From: Taeniopygia guttata
Lineage: Eukaryota; Chordata; Aves; Passeriformes; Estrildidae
DNA length: 64,000 nt
Reading direction: 5' to 3'
Assembly (NCBI RefSeq): GCF_048771995.1
Contig: NC_133034.1
Coordinates: forward strand, 2,790,001 to 2,854,000
The position numbers and the translations under genes are program-made. Of the stretch, positions 13,798-26,500 are shown piece by piece (within the stretch, counting starts at the first letter, position 1; the number at the start of each line of letters is the position of its first letter). Under the pieces are notes generated by a model. It was not told where the DNA came from, did no database searches, and saw nothing but the letters and a program-made list of their open reading frames with translations.

Positions 13798-14414
13798 TGT
13801 GGGAATCCAGGGCTCCCCTCTGGCTGCCCTGGCAGGTCTGGGACCCTGGCAGGGGTCAGGAACCCCCCTGGACAGAGCCCCCAGAGACACTGTCTGTGAT
13901 CTCTGTCCATGGAAAAGAGTTTTCAATCTTACAGGGTGAATTACAAGCTCTGAGTGTTTGATAAGAGTAATAATTAAGTGTGACACGGGTGCAAAAGTAA
14001 AATTTTAGGTTTCTAAATTAGGGGTTCAGAGGGGACAAGATGGAGGAATTGGGTGTGTCTTGTCCTTTTCCTCCTTCTTCATGCCCTCCATGTTTCACTG
14101 TGGTGTTGGCATTTTTCTGTTGGTTCAGGCTGGGGACACACTGTCCAACGTAGGTGACAGATATTGGCACATTATTGTAAATCCAGCACAGGTAGTTTCT
14201 GGTATTTAATGTTTGTACCATCCCACTGAGGGCAGAGCCCCACACGCTGCCCTGCAGGACAGAGCTGCGGCAGGGCAGCAGAACATGTTAGAGATAAACA
14301 GAATAAACAACCTTGAAACAGCACAGACGAATTATGGCTTCTTCTTTGGCAGCGGGGCTGACAGACAGAGACTTTCTACAATGTCAGAATCACCAATACC
14401 CACAGATTCCAACA
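13798..14414 (+). mobile_element. Solo LTR of an endogenous retrovirus (copy 2)
   Basis: A 617-bp element begins TGTGGGAATC and ends GATTCCAACA, so the ends are inverted. It is flanked by perfect 6-bp target duplications cccagg (13792-13797 and 14415-14420). It carries aataaaca-type signals near 14300. Its 3' half matches the LTR at 36054 closely; its 5' half is a more distant relative. It is a fossil without an internal region. Confidence 0.85.
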
Positions 14415-14464
14415 CCCAGGACCTCTCCCTTACACAGCACCTTGCCTGTCCCAAGTAACCACCA

Positions 14465-15279
14465 GAACAGATGGAGTCCAAAGTCACAAAGTAAATTAAC
14501 TGGAAGGACATTTTGTGGACATTTGTGGACATTTTGTGGGCATTTTGCAAGGGAAGCCCACAGACTAAGGGATTGACATCTGTGCATTATATCCAAGGGT
14601 GGAAGGTGGGGTGGTGATTAACGAGGGTGTACTGAGCAGTGTGGGACCTGAGCATGATGAGAATGATACGGAGTATGGGTGGAATGTGTTTGTTTTGTTT
14701 GGGGTAGGGTTGATTTTCTTCACAGTGGCTATTATGGGGCTTTGGTTTGGATTTGTGGTGGACAGGGTTGATAATACAGAGGTGATTTTGTTATTGCTGA
14801 GCGGGACTTACACAGAGCCAAGGCCTTCTCTGCTTTTTGTACTGCCCCACCAGTGGGAAGGCTGGGAGCACCTGGAAAGTTGAGAGGAGACAAAGCCAGG
14901 ACAGGGGACCCCAGCTGTGTGGGGAATATCCAAAGGGATACTCCAGGCTGTGTGAAATGATGCTCAGTATGTAATGTGGGGGGAAGGAGGAAGGAGGGAC
15001 GTTTGGAGTGATGGGTTTGTCTTCCCAAGTAACCATCATGTGTGATGGGCCCTGCTCTCCCGGAGGTGCTGAACACCCACCTGCCCGTGGGAAGCAGTTA
15101 ATAGAGTCCTTGCTTTTATTTGGTTATGTGTGTGGCTTTTGCTTTGCCTATTAAACTGTCTTTATCTCAACCCATGGGTTTTCCATCTTTTGTCCTCCCA
15201 GTTCTCTCCCTGGTCCCAGTGGTGGGGGAGTGAGCAAGCTGCCTGGGGCTGGGCTGCTGGCTGTGGTTAAACCACAACA
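14465..15279 (+). mobile_element. ERVL-type LTR (class III endogenous retrovirus), probably with a short internal tail
   Basis: The text matches the familiar avian ERVL LTR: ttgttattgctgagc followed by acacagagccaaggcc, tttgtcttcccaagtaacc, ttaaactgtctttatctcaa, and the diagnostic terminus gtggttaaaccacaaca ending at 15279. The LTR appears to begin around 14625. The preceding 160 bp, with repeated ggacattttgt, may be internal sequence. The 5' limit is uncertain and no target duplication was identified. It is an incomplete fossil. Confidence 0.7.
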
Positions 15280-17167
15280 CCATGGCAACAGAAAAAAGGA
15301 GGGGAGGTGCTTGTCAAGAAAAAAAAAAAAATATTATTTAGGCGTTAAAAATACACCATAGGGGTTAGCAATGGCACAGAAGGAGACAGACTGTGGATAA
15401 TGATTACTGCTAATAGTCAACAGTTCCTTGAGCTGCCGAGGTCCTTCCTGCAGTGCAGTTACTGACAATACCACAGCCATCGACCTAGTTACTGCAGGGT
15501 TTCCGTTCCCAGCACTCACAGCCAGCACTGACTTACTTCAATTTCACCATTATTAATGCTTTGCTTAGAGCTTCAGCAACTGGAATCAGGTGATCGCTGT
15601 GGAATCTCAGCTTTCGCTTAAACAGATAAGCACAATGTGAAGCTTCTCACCATTGAGAAAAGCCTGATAAGATGAATTCCCAAAGGTCAGAAGTCATGAT
15701 GATAAACAAGGAGAACGCAGCCCAAGATAGGGTTAAAGCATTGTGATTTTTTTAAGCACACCTAGCACTTTTGAGAGGTTTGGTAATTTTCTCATTGTAT
15801 TCCTACAGGAGTATTTGGGAAAGAAGGGACTGGCTTTAGAAAAGGAAGCATTCATTAGCAGAACCTAGCACAAAAGGCAGCAGGAACGCATTTAAATCAG
15901 CTGGGAAAGGAAAAGGCCAAAAGGCTTCACAGGCTACACAAAATGAAGAAAACCCCATTACAAGGAGGTAGAGGAAAGCAGGCAGGATATTTTTTGCTTT
16001 CCTTCCTCTTCATCTTCCAATCTGACTGTCTCAGACCCTGCTTTGACCTCCTTCTGGAAGAGGGGGAAGCCAAGTTTCCCATAATACTGTGAGCTCAACT
16101 TTACAAGCTGGAGACAAAAGAGGAATCCAAACACACAATAAGAACCTGTGGATTGGCCAAACAAGGATTCCTAGAGGTAATTAGCATAAAGGCAAGCTTG
16201 GTTAGCATTCAAGCTACCAAGGTGAGGATTGGTCCTACATTCCTCTCAGGGGGAGATAAAGGTGTGCTTTTCTACTTCCCAGTGTGAGAGTTTCCTAAGC
16301 AAGCCAGGGATTTGCTCTGGTACTCTCAGTAGGCTGTGATGCTTATTAATTCAGCTTGGATCAGGTTCTCATCTAAGTGATGTCCAAGTAGGCCTGATCC
16401 ATCCTTAGGTGACAGCGAAACCGTCAGCACTGTGCTCTGTGTGCTCCTGCTGAGGGCTCAGCCCCAGAGCTGCCCTGCAGTGTCCCCACTGGCAGATGTG
16501 CAGCCTTGGTCCTGCTACTGTCTGTGTCTGTCTTGGGGACAAGTCAGATGCAGCTGTGCCTCAAGCTACGCCCATCTGTGAGGATGGGGGGGATGACATG
16601 GGTACACTGCTCCCCAGGCTCCCTCCCTGAGCTTTCACTGCTGTCAGAGCTGATGGCAGGGCACTGGCTGCATGGACCACATCCCTGTGCCCAGCAGTGG
16701 AGCCTGAAGACTGTCAGCTGTGACATCTTTATGCTGGTCCATGTCCTTGAGAGAGTTGTGCCCATTTAGCCTTAAAGAAAAGCCATGCAATGGTTGCCAG
16801 CTAACAAGTCATGAGGGACAGAAACATCCACTTGGAGGACTTTCTGAAAATGCAAACATATTACTAAAAACCAAAACCAAACCCCAAGCCAGCTCAGTTA
16901 TTAATAATTTCATACCTGGAAAAAGAAATATAGACTATTACTCTTTTTCCCTTAGCAGCCTGGTCCATCAGGAGTGCTTGACAGGCATGTGGTGCACCTA
17001 TCAGTAGAACCAGCAGATAACAGTGAGGGACTGGCTTGAGGGTGGGAAGCAGGCTGTCCCTGTCACTTGTAATCTTCTCACATCCAGAGGCATCTTAAGG
17101 CCTTTCTAAACACGCTGATACTGCCTGAAAATCACTGAAAAAACCCACCCTCTGTTTGTGTTAACAG
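15280..17167. other. Proximal upstream region of KLHL6
   Basis: This is non-coding and is the likely site of the promoter or a non-coding first exon, inferred from position only. No TATA box or CpG island stands out and no transcription start can be fixed. Confidence 0.45.
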
Positions 17168-17331
17168 GATGAGAAAGTGCAAGGCTTCCTGTTATGTGTG
17201 TGTGACAGCTACAGATAAGCAGAGACCTCTGGACAGGAAATCCGCCCAACTTCTGCAGTGTGATTTGCCCGAAGCTGAGGAGCTCTTTTTAGATCGAAGC
17301 ACCAACAGAATGAGACAGGGCTGGCCAGAAA
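17168..17331 (+). promoter_or_regulatory. KLHL6: Likely KLHL6 5' UTR segment with acceptor-like site and overlapping upstream ATG
   Basis: A pyrimidine-rich tract ending in ttaacag at 17167 looks like a 3' splice site. It would make the first coding exon begin at 17168 after a separate non-coding exon. An ATG at 17169 opens a 63-codon frame that closes at 17360, overlapping the KLHL6 start in another frame. Transcription of this segment is not shown by the sequence alone. Confidence 0.35.
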
Positions 17332-17591
17332 ATGGGGGACACGCTGGAGAAGAGCTCTGAGGAGCCCGAGATCTCTTTGAACAATGAGTGTTCCGCGAAA
17401 ATGGGGGACTTGGTGGAAGTCTCCAGTGGTGAAAAGGTCAAGTTTGACGATACAGGTCTCTCTCTGGTGCTCCAGAATGGCCTTGAGAACCTTCGGCTTG
17501 AAAATTCCCTGACTGATGTCATCCTGTGCGTGGACAGCAGGGAATTCTCCTGTCACCGAGTGGTCCTTGCTGCAGCAAGCAATTATTTCAG
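17332..17591 (+). CDS. KLHL6: KLHL6 coding exon 1 (N-terminus and start of BTB)
   Basis: This exon encodes residues 1-86 and two bases of codon 87, ending at a gtaagg donor. A poorly conserved leader of about 25 residues precedes a conserved GEKVKFDD segment. The first half of the BTB fold follows (TDVILCVD, then [15 protein letters not shown]). Leu65 within TDVIL aligns with the residue I recall as a recurrent mutation site in human lymphoma. Only this ATG matches the family N-terminus; an upstream ATG at 17169 is in another frame. Confidence 0.93.
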
Positions 17592-20500
17592 GTAAGGTTT
17601 GTAACATACAAAGCCAATACACTTATTTTGCTTCTTAGACTTGAACTGTAGGTCTCCAAGGAGTGCAAACTGGGTGTTAAAGCTTTTCAGCTTTTTTAGA
17701 GTTGGAGACTTAAATAAGGCAGGTGCTAAGTTGTGGATTTGCTGGAGTTTTGATACCAGCACTCAAGAAGTCTGCTGGAGGCATGCAAAGGAAAACAGAA
17801 AATTGGCAGACAAGTGCATGAGAAAGGGTGTTTTGACCAAGTATCTTTAGCCACTTGTCTTGTCCCTTTGGGACCCGAGGAAAGAGGAATACTCATTCAG
17901 ATAGCAGAGTATTTTTATTGAAATAGAAGTGGGTTTCTAGAACTTGCTAATTTTTTCTGTTACCATTCTCAGGTAAAAATATATATTGCATTAAATTGTT
18001 GAGGAGGAAAGAGAAGGAATTTTCCATCTGGAAATCAGTTGCAATGGGAAATATCTCCTTGAAAGCATTTCCTTCTGATCCACTTGAATTTTTCATTCTT
18101 TCAGTACCATAGATATTTTATCTGAGACTACTGGCCAATAAGAACAAATTTTAGACACACAGAGGAACTTAGTATCAGCTTTAGCACAGATTTTCCATTA
18201 TCATTTAGACAATATCATTTAGACCATCACATTTGCATGGCTGGGATTTTTTTCTTTCTTTCTTTTACTGCTAAAGTGGTCAGATGACTGAACAGCTACA
18301 GAGGAAACACGAGAAAAAAGAACCTGTGACCACTTGTGACATGAGCAGAAAGCTAATTTTATATGGAGTCTGGTAAGCTTTGCTGGTAGTGCCTGGAAGA
18401 ACAGTTCTGCTTTTCTAATCTAGAATAGAGATTGTGTCTGTGAATATTTGACGACAGGTATTATTTCTACAGAGAGACTACATTTATTGCATATGAGAAA
18501 ATATACAGCTAAAAGCAGAGATGCCCAAATATATCTTGCCAGCATTGTGTGTGTAAAAGACAGCAGACGCACAAATTAAAATCAAAATTATCATAATGAT
18601 ACTTTGACCAAAAACCCCAATTTCACTATAAATAAAGATGCTGCAGTCAGAAGGATTTCCCAGTTAAAACCAGGCAAGATAATTTTATGAGAACAGATGT
18701 TGGCCCGCCCTCCACTGAGCTTTTCCTGAGCTACAGCCTGTCCCTTGGAAGGAAGGAGGATACCTGGCTGGAGCTCATCTCATCCCAAGGCAACTGCACC
18801 CGTGTGCAGGGTCTGCCCCTCTGGGTGCTTCTGTTTGGCTGAGATTTATTACATCTCACTGTCTGCCAGTGCCTCTTGTCATGACTCTTTGGGTTTTTTC
18901 AGTCACATTTGGCACAGGATGGAGATCTCAAACCTGAAGTTCCCGTGAGTTTGGTGGAAATTTGCAGCTAGGAGAGGAGAGATGCTGGGCTGGCACCCTT
19001 GGTGCGCTGCAGGGTAATGAGCAGGGTGTCCTGGCACACAGTGCCCAGAACAGCCACACTGCCCTGCCCTGCTGGGCACAGCCAGCACAGAGCTGAGCTC
19101 CTGCGAGGGACCCTGAAGTGTGTCAGAGGAGTAAGGAGGGAGAATGGAGGCTCAGGAAGAGGAAGCTGAGGTTACTGTGAGGAGGGAAAGAAGGACACAA
19201 GTCTGCAGGGAACTGAGCTTTGCTGGCTCTGCTGCTCACAAGGAGCCTTCATTCATCTTGCCATAATTCTCTAGAAGCTGCATGGCCCCAGAGAAAGAAG
19301 GAATTCTTAAATCCCACTGTTCCTGTGAGCACTTTCCATGCTATTGCAGCACTTCTAACAGCCATGCACAGGAGTAAAGCAAAGGGACCCAGTGACTCAT
19401 GGGCTTCATTCCCCTGCCTGTTACACAACCCCTTCCTGAGCGCTGGGTGCCACGGTGTGGGCAATCCACAGCAGCTGGCTGGAACACACTTAAACAAAGC
19501 TAACCACTTCTAGGTTAGCCTTGTTTAACTACCTTTGTTTAACTAACTAACTTTGTTAGAAGGCTTCTTCTAAAAGGCCTTTTCCAGCACTACTGGAGAG
19601 TAGATAGACTGATTCTTGTGACACCCTGCACCCGTAGACATTAAAACAGTTACTCTCCATTTACCTCCACGATGATAACAGAGCAGAGAAGAAAAATACC
19701 AGCTGACTAAGGTGGAACAGTAGTTCTTTAATTCTGCACTGCCCAAGAGTAGTGGGAGAATGAGGTTGAATACATTTTCCAGAGTATCCTCAAGCTCCAA
19801 CATAGTTGTTTGAAGTCAGGTTCATAATTCCAAGCACAAGCATTCTTATGTGGGAGGATGCTTAAAAAGTGCTTCATGAAACTGCAACCTATCATTTATT
19901 TTACTGAGATTTCTCTGATTTTAAGTTAGAAAAAACTTAGAATTTTTTCTAAAATTACCTATTTTTGGGTATCTAAATTTGGCACTGGACCCTCAATTCA
20001 GATGTGCATTTCTTAGAGTACATGTTGGTTCAAAGGTGCAGTTTGGAATTACACAGGGACAAGACCCAGGGAATCATACAGTGGAATTAGGTGCCACATC
20101 TGAAGAATTTAGATCCTCCTGAGGGTAAATTCAGAAAGATTCAGAGGCATCATTTTAATCCCTAGGAGAGAAGCTCAGCCTGATCATCCTGAGTGGTGTC
20201 AGGTGCTCCCCTTCCAGCACACGGGGTGGGAACAAGAACCAATCCATCTGAGCAGAAGGAAGGCCAGAGGAGTCAGCTCTCCTGTGCAGCACTGCCCAGT
20301 TCAGCCCTGCCACCATCTAGAGCAGAGAACTGCTGGGAGAGCACCGTGCTTTAGAGGTGTGCTTTCTGCAGCTCACAGCTACACCCTACGAAATTGGGAG
20401 TGGATGGCAGCTCTAAACTAATTACAGAGATTAGGAGACAGATAGGCCAAAGCACTTTGAGCAGACACTGTGCAAAGACACCAGCTGAGGCTGGTTTCTG

Positions 20501-23500
20501 AGCAGCCTTGCACAAGTGTCACGCTGGGTATCTCTGACTGACCCCAGCAAACTCTCCTGTCTGTGGGACAGAAGTGAGACTCACCTCCCCGAGAGGGATG
20601 GGTCAATACAAGTCTGGAGTCACCAGCTCAAGAGATGAAAGGAAGAAGAGCAGACACCACCTGCACCCTCCATGGGCCTGTTTCTCATTCACATGAAACA
20701 CCCGCACCCGTCAATCCCGCACGACTGACACAGCTCTCCCGTGCCAGCCTCCCTCTCCGGGCTGGAGCCCATTCCCAGGGACAAGGGGCAACTGAGGGCT
20801 GCTGTTTCCAGAATGCCACCTCTTTCAGAGGCCCACACATCCCCTCTTACATCACTTGACAGGGCCAGAGGGAGGGAAGCTAAATGAATCTCAGTCTTGT
20901 GACCACCGAAGTTAAAGAGCATTTGTCTAAATGCCTTTGAAATATTCTGATTTCAGTAGCAGCAGAAGCTGGACCATGAGGCAGGGCAGTGAAGCAAAAA
21001 CCTCTAATGAACTGAGTGAAAGGAAAAATGAGAATTTTGGCTGAACAACTTTTCTGACAAGTGACTTCTCTGCCCAAATTTCCTGCTCAAAAGTTAGGCC
21101 TCTCTATCCAGAGGCAGTTTTGCACACTGAGGTAACTAAGACCTTGCTATAAAATTTCTGCTGCGGTAAGGAACAGGTAGTTCTTAGAGCAAGTAGCAGC
21201 TGGTATCTTCCATCCATTTGCCATTCATCATGCCTAACTGCTTTGCAATAAAATCTGTTTACGTCTTGGCTCCAGTAAGATGTGTCAGTCAGATAGCTTA
21301 ATTCAGGCATTTCTTTTACAAGAAAAGCATGGCCTAAGACTTGGGACCTCTAGACATTTCCCAGGTTGTGTTGTCCTGTCAACATTGTGTATGACTAATA
21401 AAGAAGGGCTTGGAATGCAAGGTAAAGAGTGCTTCTAATTACACTTTAGATCTGCACATGTTTTTCACCAATGCAGTTACAAGTGGACTCATGTAATTCT
21501 GATCTGTTGAGACAGATTCCAAATAATGTGACATCTTGTTCTCTGAACACAGTGAACAAGAAGGGGCTGATCAAAATCCTAAGTAAAAGCAAAAACCATT
21601 GGAAGAAATACTTAAATCTATGAATTGAAAATGCAGAGGAAGATGTGAGTGTTTTTCTTGCAGCTGTCACAATGCAAAATGGATTAAAATAGTCCTTGGA
21701 GAATATCTGATTTATACCCCACATGAAATATCTGCCTAGTGCCAAAGGTATGCCTTGTGGTCACCTTTCAAATGCAGTATTATTCACCAAAGAAGAGTTG
21801 CTATCTACATGTATGAAATCACTGCATTTTCTGCCTAACAGTAGTTCCAACTCATGCAAATTCAACTGCTCCTCTAGCCAAGAGGTACCAACTCCATAAT
21901 CCCAAAATTTAGCAGAAGGAAAGTCGGACTCTAAATTAGAAGAAAGCCATAAGCCATTCTCCCCTGGCCCACCACTGGTGTGAATGTTGCCCAGGACACG
22001 CTGGGAAGCTGAGAAGTGAGGCTCTCAGACACATGGATCTGCTCTGGCCTCGGGGCTCAGTCCCAGCAGAGTCCTGCAGCTCCAAAGCAGGGGGGCATTG
22101 ACCTGCCAAGGGGTACAAAGCACATGGGCTAATGAAGTTTGGAGAATGCCAGGCCTTAACGAGCTGCACCTGCACTAGAAACAGAGCAAGAGGCCAGCAG
22201 GTGGGACAGCAGCACTGCTCCACAGCACCAGGCCAGGCTGGGAGCACTCCCACCCAGGCAAGGTCCCAGCTGCCCTTTGCTGCCATGGAGCCCTAGGTCT
22301 GCTTAGAGGACAGCTCGGAGGAATGCATCATGTGTGTGTGTCTTATCAAACTCACGAGTACAGAGGAAGAAGAGCAACAAAAAGATATTTTCTTGTTTCT
22401 TTTCAACAGGAGTAATTGCATACAATATGAAGCAATCAAAGTATTCTGTGTTGAAATCTAAATAGCCCAATGTTTTCAGAATGCCTCATCCTGACTGGAA
22501 TGCAGTAAAAGATAAATGTCTTTCTTTCCAGGGCCATGTTCTGCAATGATTTAAGAGAGAAATATGAGGAGAAGATCATACTAAAAGGAGTTGATGCAGA
22601 AACCATGAATATACTCTTGGACTACACTTACACCAGCAAGATGCTCATCACAAAGCAAAATGTACAAAAAGTCTTGGAAGCCGCCAGCCTCTTTCAGGTA
22701 CAGATAACTCAGATGCACTGACCCAATCTCACTGCTCTGGCAACACCGTGTCTTACTCTGGTTAGCACACTGCAAACTTCTCTGATTTCATGGGTTCTGG
22801 AAGCATTTTGCTTCATATTTACTTACATTAAGGTAAAAAATGGCAGTGGTAGCCATGTATTGGAATTTTGCTGTGCTGAGTGCCATGCAAACAGGAAAAG
22901 AGCCTGGCTGTGCCTCCAAGAGCTGCTCCCATGCACTGCCTGCCTGGCAGTGCTTCCCAAAATTCAGGTCAGCCTGTGAAGGCCAGTCAGAAGGGTTAGT
23001 GGGCAGCAGTTGGCATGGCTGGCCAGAGCAGGAAGTTACTTTGCCTCTCTGTCTCCCCCACCCTGAGATGAAGGCTTGCCAGCCAAAGTTAGCATCCTCC
23101 TTTGTAGAACTCGTGATGTAAAGGGTTTTAGTCATGACCTGGGATTTGTGGGAGGCTGGAGTTGGGCAGTGTTACTCAGCCTTTGGTCCATGAGGTATTC
23201 ACGTGTCCTGTAAATCACCTGTGAGGTCTACCTAATTGCAGTGTCTGGTACCATGCTGCAAATTGCTAACAAATTGTAACCAACACCACCTGCCAAGTGC
23301 CCATGTGCGCCTGTGTGTCCATTCCTCTCATTGGGAAGGCAAGAAACACCCAACTCTGATCATTGTGGCCCATGAGGGAATTCAGATTCCTGAATCTTAC
23401 ATGGAAATTTTGCTCTGAAGTTCTGGAACTCTGCTTTCTAGCGCCCCAGTCCTGTGAGGAGAGGCTGAGGGGGCTGGGGGTGCTCAGTTTGGAGGCAAGG

Positions 23501-26500
23501 AGGCTCAGGGGGGACCCTATTGCTCTCTTCAACTCCCTGACAGGATCAGGCTCTTCTCCCAGGTAAAAAGTCATAGGACAAGAGGAAATTATCTCAAGGT
23601 ATAATTTAAACCAAGGGAGGTTTAGATTAGATATTAGGAAAAAATTTCACAAAGGTAACTTTAATGTCACCTGGGCCTGCATTGCATTTTCCATGCACCA
23701 GCACTACCAACTGGCAGCATTAAATAGCTAAGTTTGGCTCATTTTCAGGACACTTTTCTATCTTGTTTTTGTTTTCTTTTGAAACAAAAGGATCATTCCT
23801 CAGCTTTATTTTTTTTTTTTCCCTCTTTTTTCCTTCTGGAAATATCTAAAGTATAAACTTATGGTTTTTTCATGTATCCTCCCTACTTTTCATTAAAATT
23901 AAGATTAAATTTGATTCCCAAGGCTGGTGCTTTAAGAAAACCATCAAACTCTGTTAGAATAACGATAAAGTTATGAGGGTACCATAAGTAAGAAAAGTAA
24001 ACTATAAAAAACTAGATAAACCTAGAACACCAGGAATGTTCAGCTAAAAACTTTTGTTGTTTTGGATACTATCAAGTTTTATAAGGCCTCATTATAAATT
24101 TATAAGGCCTCACATTATAAATGTGAGGGTTTGGGCTGAAAATGTGTTTTGTGCAAAAAAGATTTAGTAACTACTAAATCTTTAATAATCTGCTATATCA
24201 AGCTGACACAACTAGAGTTCTGCCAGATTGTCTGTGCTGTTTATGCAGAACAGAGTTGAAAGTCAAATGTTTCATTTGGATATATCAACAGCTGAAAAGA
24301 TTATTTCTACAATTTATTGTAACATTTTTGTTCGATAAATTATTTCAAATTAGTGACGTGAGAAATCCAAATTCCAAATAGAATCTTTTTATCTGACTAG
24401 CAAGAGCTTGTAGCAGTGCCTCTTTTTAACCTTGTGGACTTGGCAAAGAACTAAAAAAGAAATACCTTGCACAGTTCTAGATACTGCAGTATAGATATTC
24501 CAACGTAAATTATCTACTTTTCTGTAGAAACTGTTTTTGAAAAAGTTGTGTGTAATTATACCTTTCTTTACTCCCTTCTAGTAAGTTTTGACCAAATGCA
24601 GTCAAAACTGGCAGTAGGAAGAGGTGGAGGGCTGTTTGGAGAGAGCAGCGTCCCTGCCACGGTGGGGGAAGCAGGTGAAGGGTTTGGAACAGCTGAACAG
24701 CTAAGCCTCACCCTCAAGCGAGCCAGACAAATTTTTTCCACCTAAAGCACAGTTGCAACATGAGTTCAATAGTCACCTCCTCTGTCTGGGCTGGTGGCTG
24801 CCCAGCCACTGCCCTTGCAAGGTTGGTGCCCACCCTGGGTCCCGCCCAGCAGCCTCTGCCACCCACACTGCCTGCAGAGCTGCTCATCCTTTCACCCCGG
24901 GAAGGGGCAATGTCCCAGCTGCTTCCCAGGGCCATGGCAGGAGCCCTGCTTCCCTCACCAGAACTCAGCAACAACCTCCAGACCTGTCTACACTGCTCCT
25001 GCCCCCCATGGAACCTCTGTATTACCCATTCCCTCTGCAGGGTTTGGCTGAGGGACCACATCAACTGTGGTGGTGGAAGCAAGGAAATGGTGAGAGGGAA
25101 GCAGGCTTCTGAGCAGATGGAAAAGAAACTCTGTTGTCACCAAAGGCTCTGATGCCCACTGCCATGGAAATGCCAAAGGCTCTGGTGCCCACTGCCATGG
25201 AAATCACCAAGTCTGTGATGCCCACTGCTATGGAAATGCCACGTGCAGTGGGAAGAGTGGAGGATGCCCCAGCTGCCCCCTCTAAGCAGGGCAGGGCTGC
25301 TCTGCCCTCCGGGCATGGCTGAAGCACCACCAGCCTGATGGCCTGACTGACCCCCAAAGCACCCCTCATCCCTGGGTTAATCCACTTTAGATGAGCAGGC
25401 ACTCCAAGGGAAACACGTCTCCAATACCTGACAGCCATCCTGAGGCCGCTGGGCAGGGCAGTGCCGGGCTGGCAGCTGCAGGCCACGCCGGACAGGAGGC
25501 ACCATTTGTGCTACCAAAGGCCTTCAGGGCAGCTGTGGGTGGGAGAAGGGCTGGCAGGCTCAGAAAGGCTCCACTCCCCGGAGAGCAGCCCTGAAGGGGC
25601 TGTGCCCCTCAGCCTTGGGGCTCCCTTGGGGCTCCCTGGGGGCGCAGGTGTCACTGCTGAGCCGGGACCTGCTGTCCCTGCAGCCACAGCACGCCGGTGG
25701 TGGCCCAGGGCCACCAGCTGCAGGGTGCAGGGTCCGGCCCCAGAGTGCGCTGGGTGCAGAGAGGGATTCTGAATGAGAGGGATTCTGAATGAGAGGGATT
25801 CTGAATGAGAGACCTTTCAGTCCCCATTCCCTTCCCTTTCTGCGGGCTCCAGCCAGAGGCAGGGCTGCTGGCACTGCTTACACTCCACCATTGAATCAAA
25901 GCTGAGACAAGCGAGGGCTCATACGGGGAGAACAAATTTTACTATCCAGAGTGAAAGCCAACTGGAGGCCAAGTAAGCTATGGGAGAACGTGGATTCAAA
26001 TGGGTATTAGGAGAAATTATTGAGGAAACTGTTCTCAGGGAACAGGGTTTTTAAAGTGCTTGGATTGGCACTAGGAGGGGTACTCATGATGAACAAGAAG
26101 AAAATTCAGAGCTCTGCCAGAATAATCAGAGCAGACGAAGAAGAGGCTCAGGGGTGTTTTCCTTCTGATGATCTCTTGAGTCAGCCACCTGCTCTCCTGG
26201 GACTGACTGACATATGCCCAGCAAGTTTTGGGGGAGTTCTGGGGGGAATTTAGTGTCTAAATGCAGGCAGTGGTGGAGAGACGGTGCAGCGCAGAGATGA
26301 GGAGCAGAACCAGGGAAAGTCCTGCCTTGATTTGCTCCCAAGCAGCCCAGCCCCTCTGGTGAAGCTCTCTGCAGGGCTGTTTCTCACACCCACACCTCAC
26401 AGTTCTGCATTGGCCTGGCCACAAACAGCCCCGCAGAGAGGGAGTGGGGCCTGCTGGCCGTGAGAGCCATGTGCACCTCTCTGTCACCTCCCCAGTACCG

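Noticed and set aside
13417-13986. 189-codon - strand open frame
   Set aside because: It runs across a solo LTR boundary and unconserved flanks; composition-driven.
14599-14883. 94-codon + strand frame with a hydrophobic stretch
   Set aside because: It lies inside the ERVL-type LTR, so it is not a host gene.
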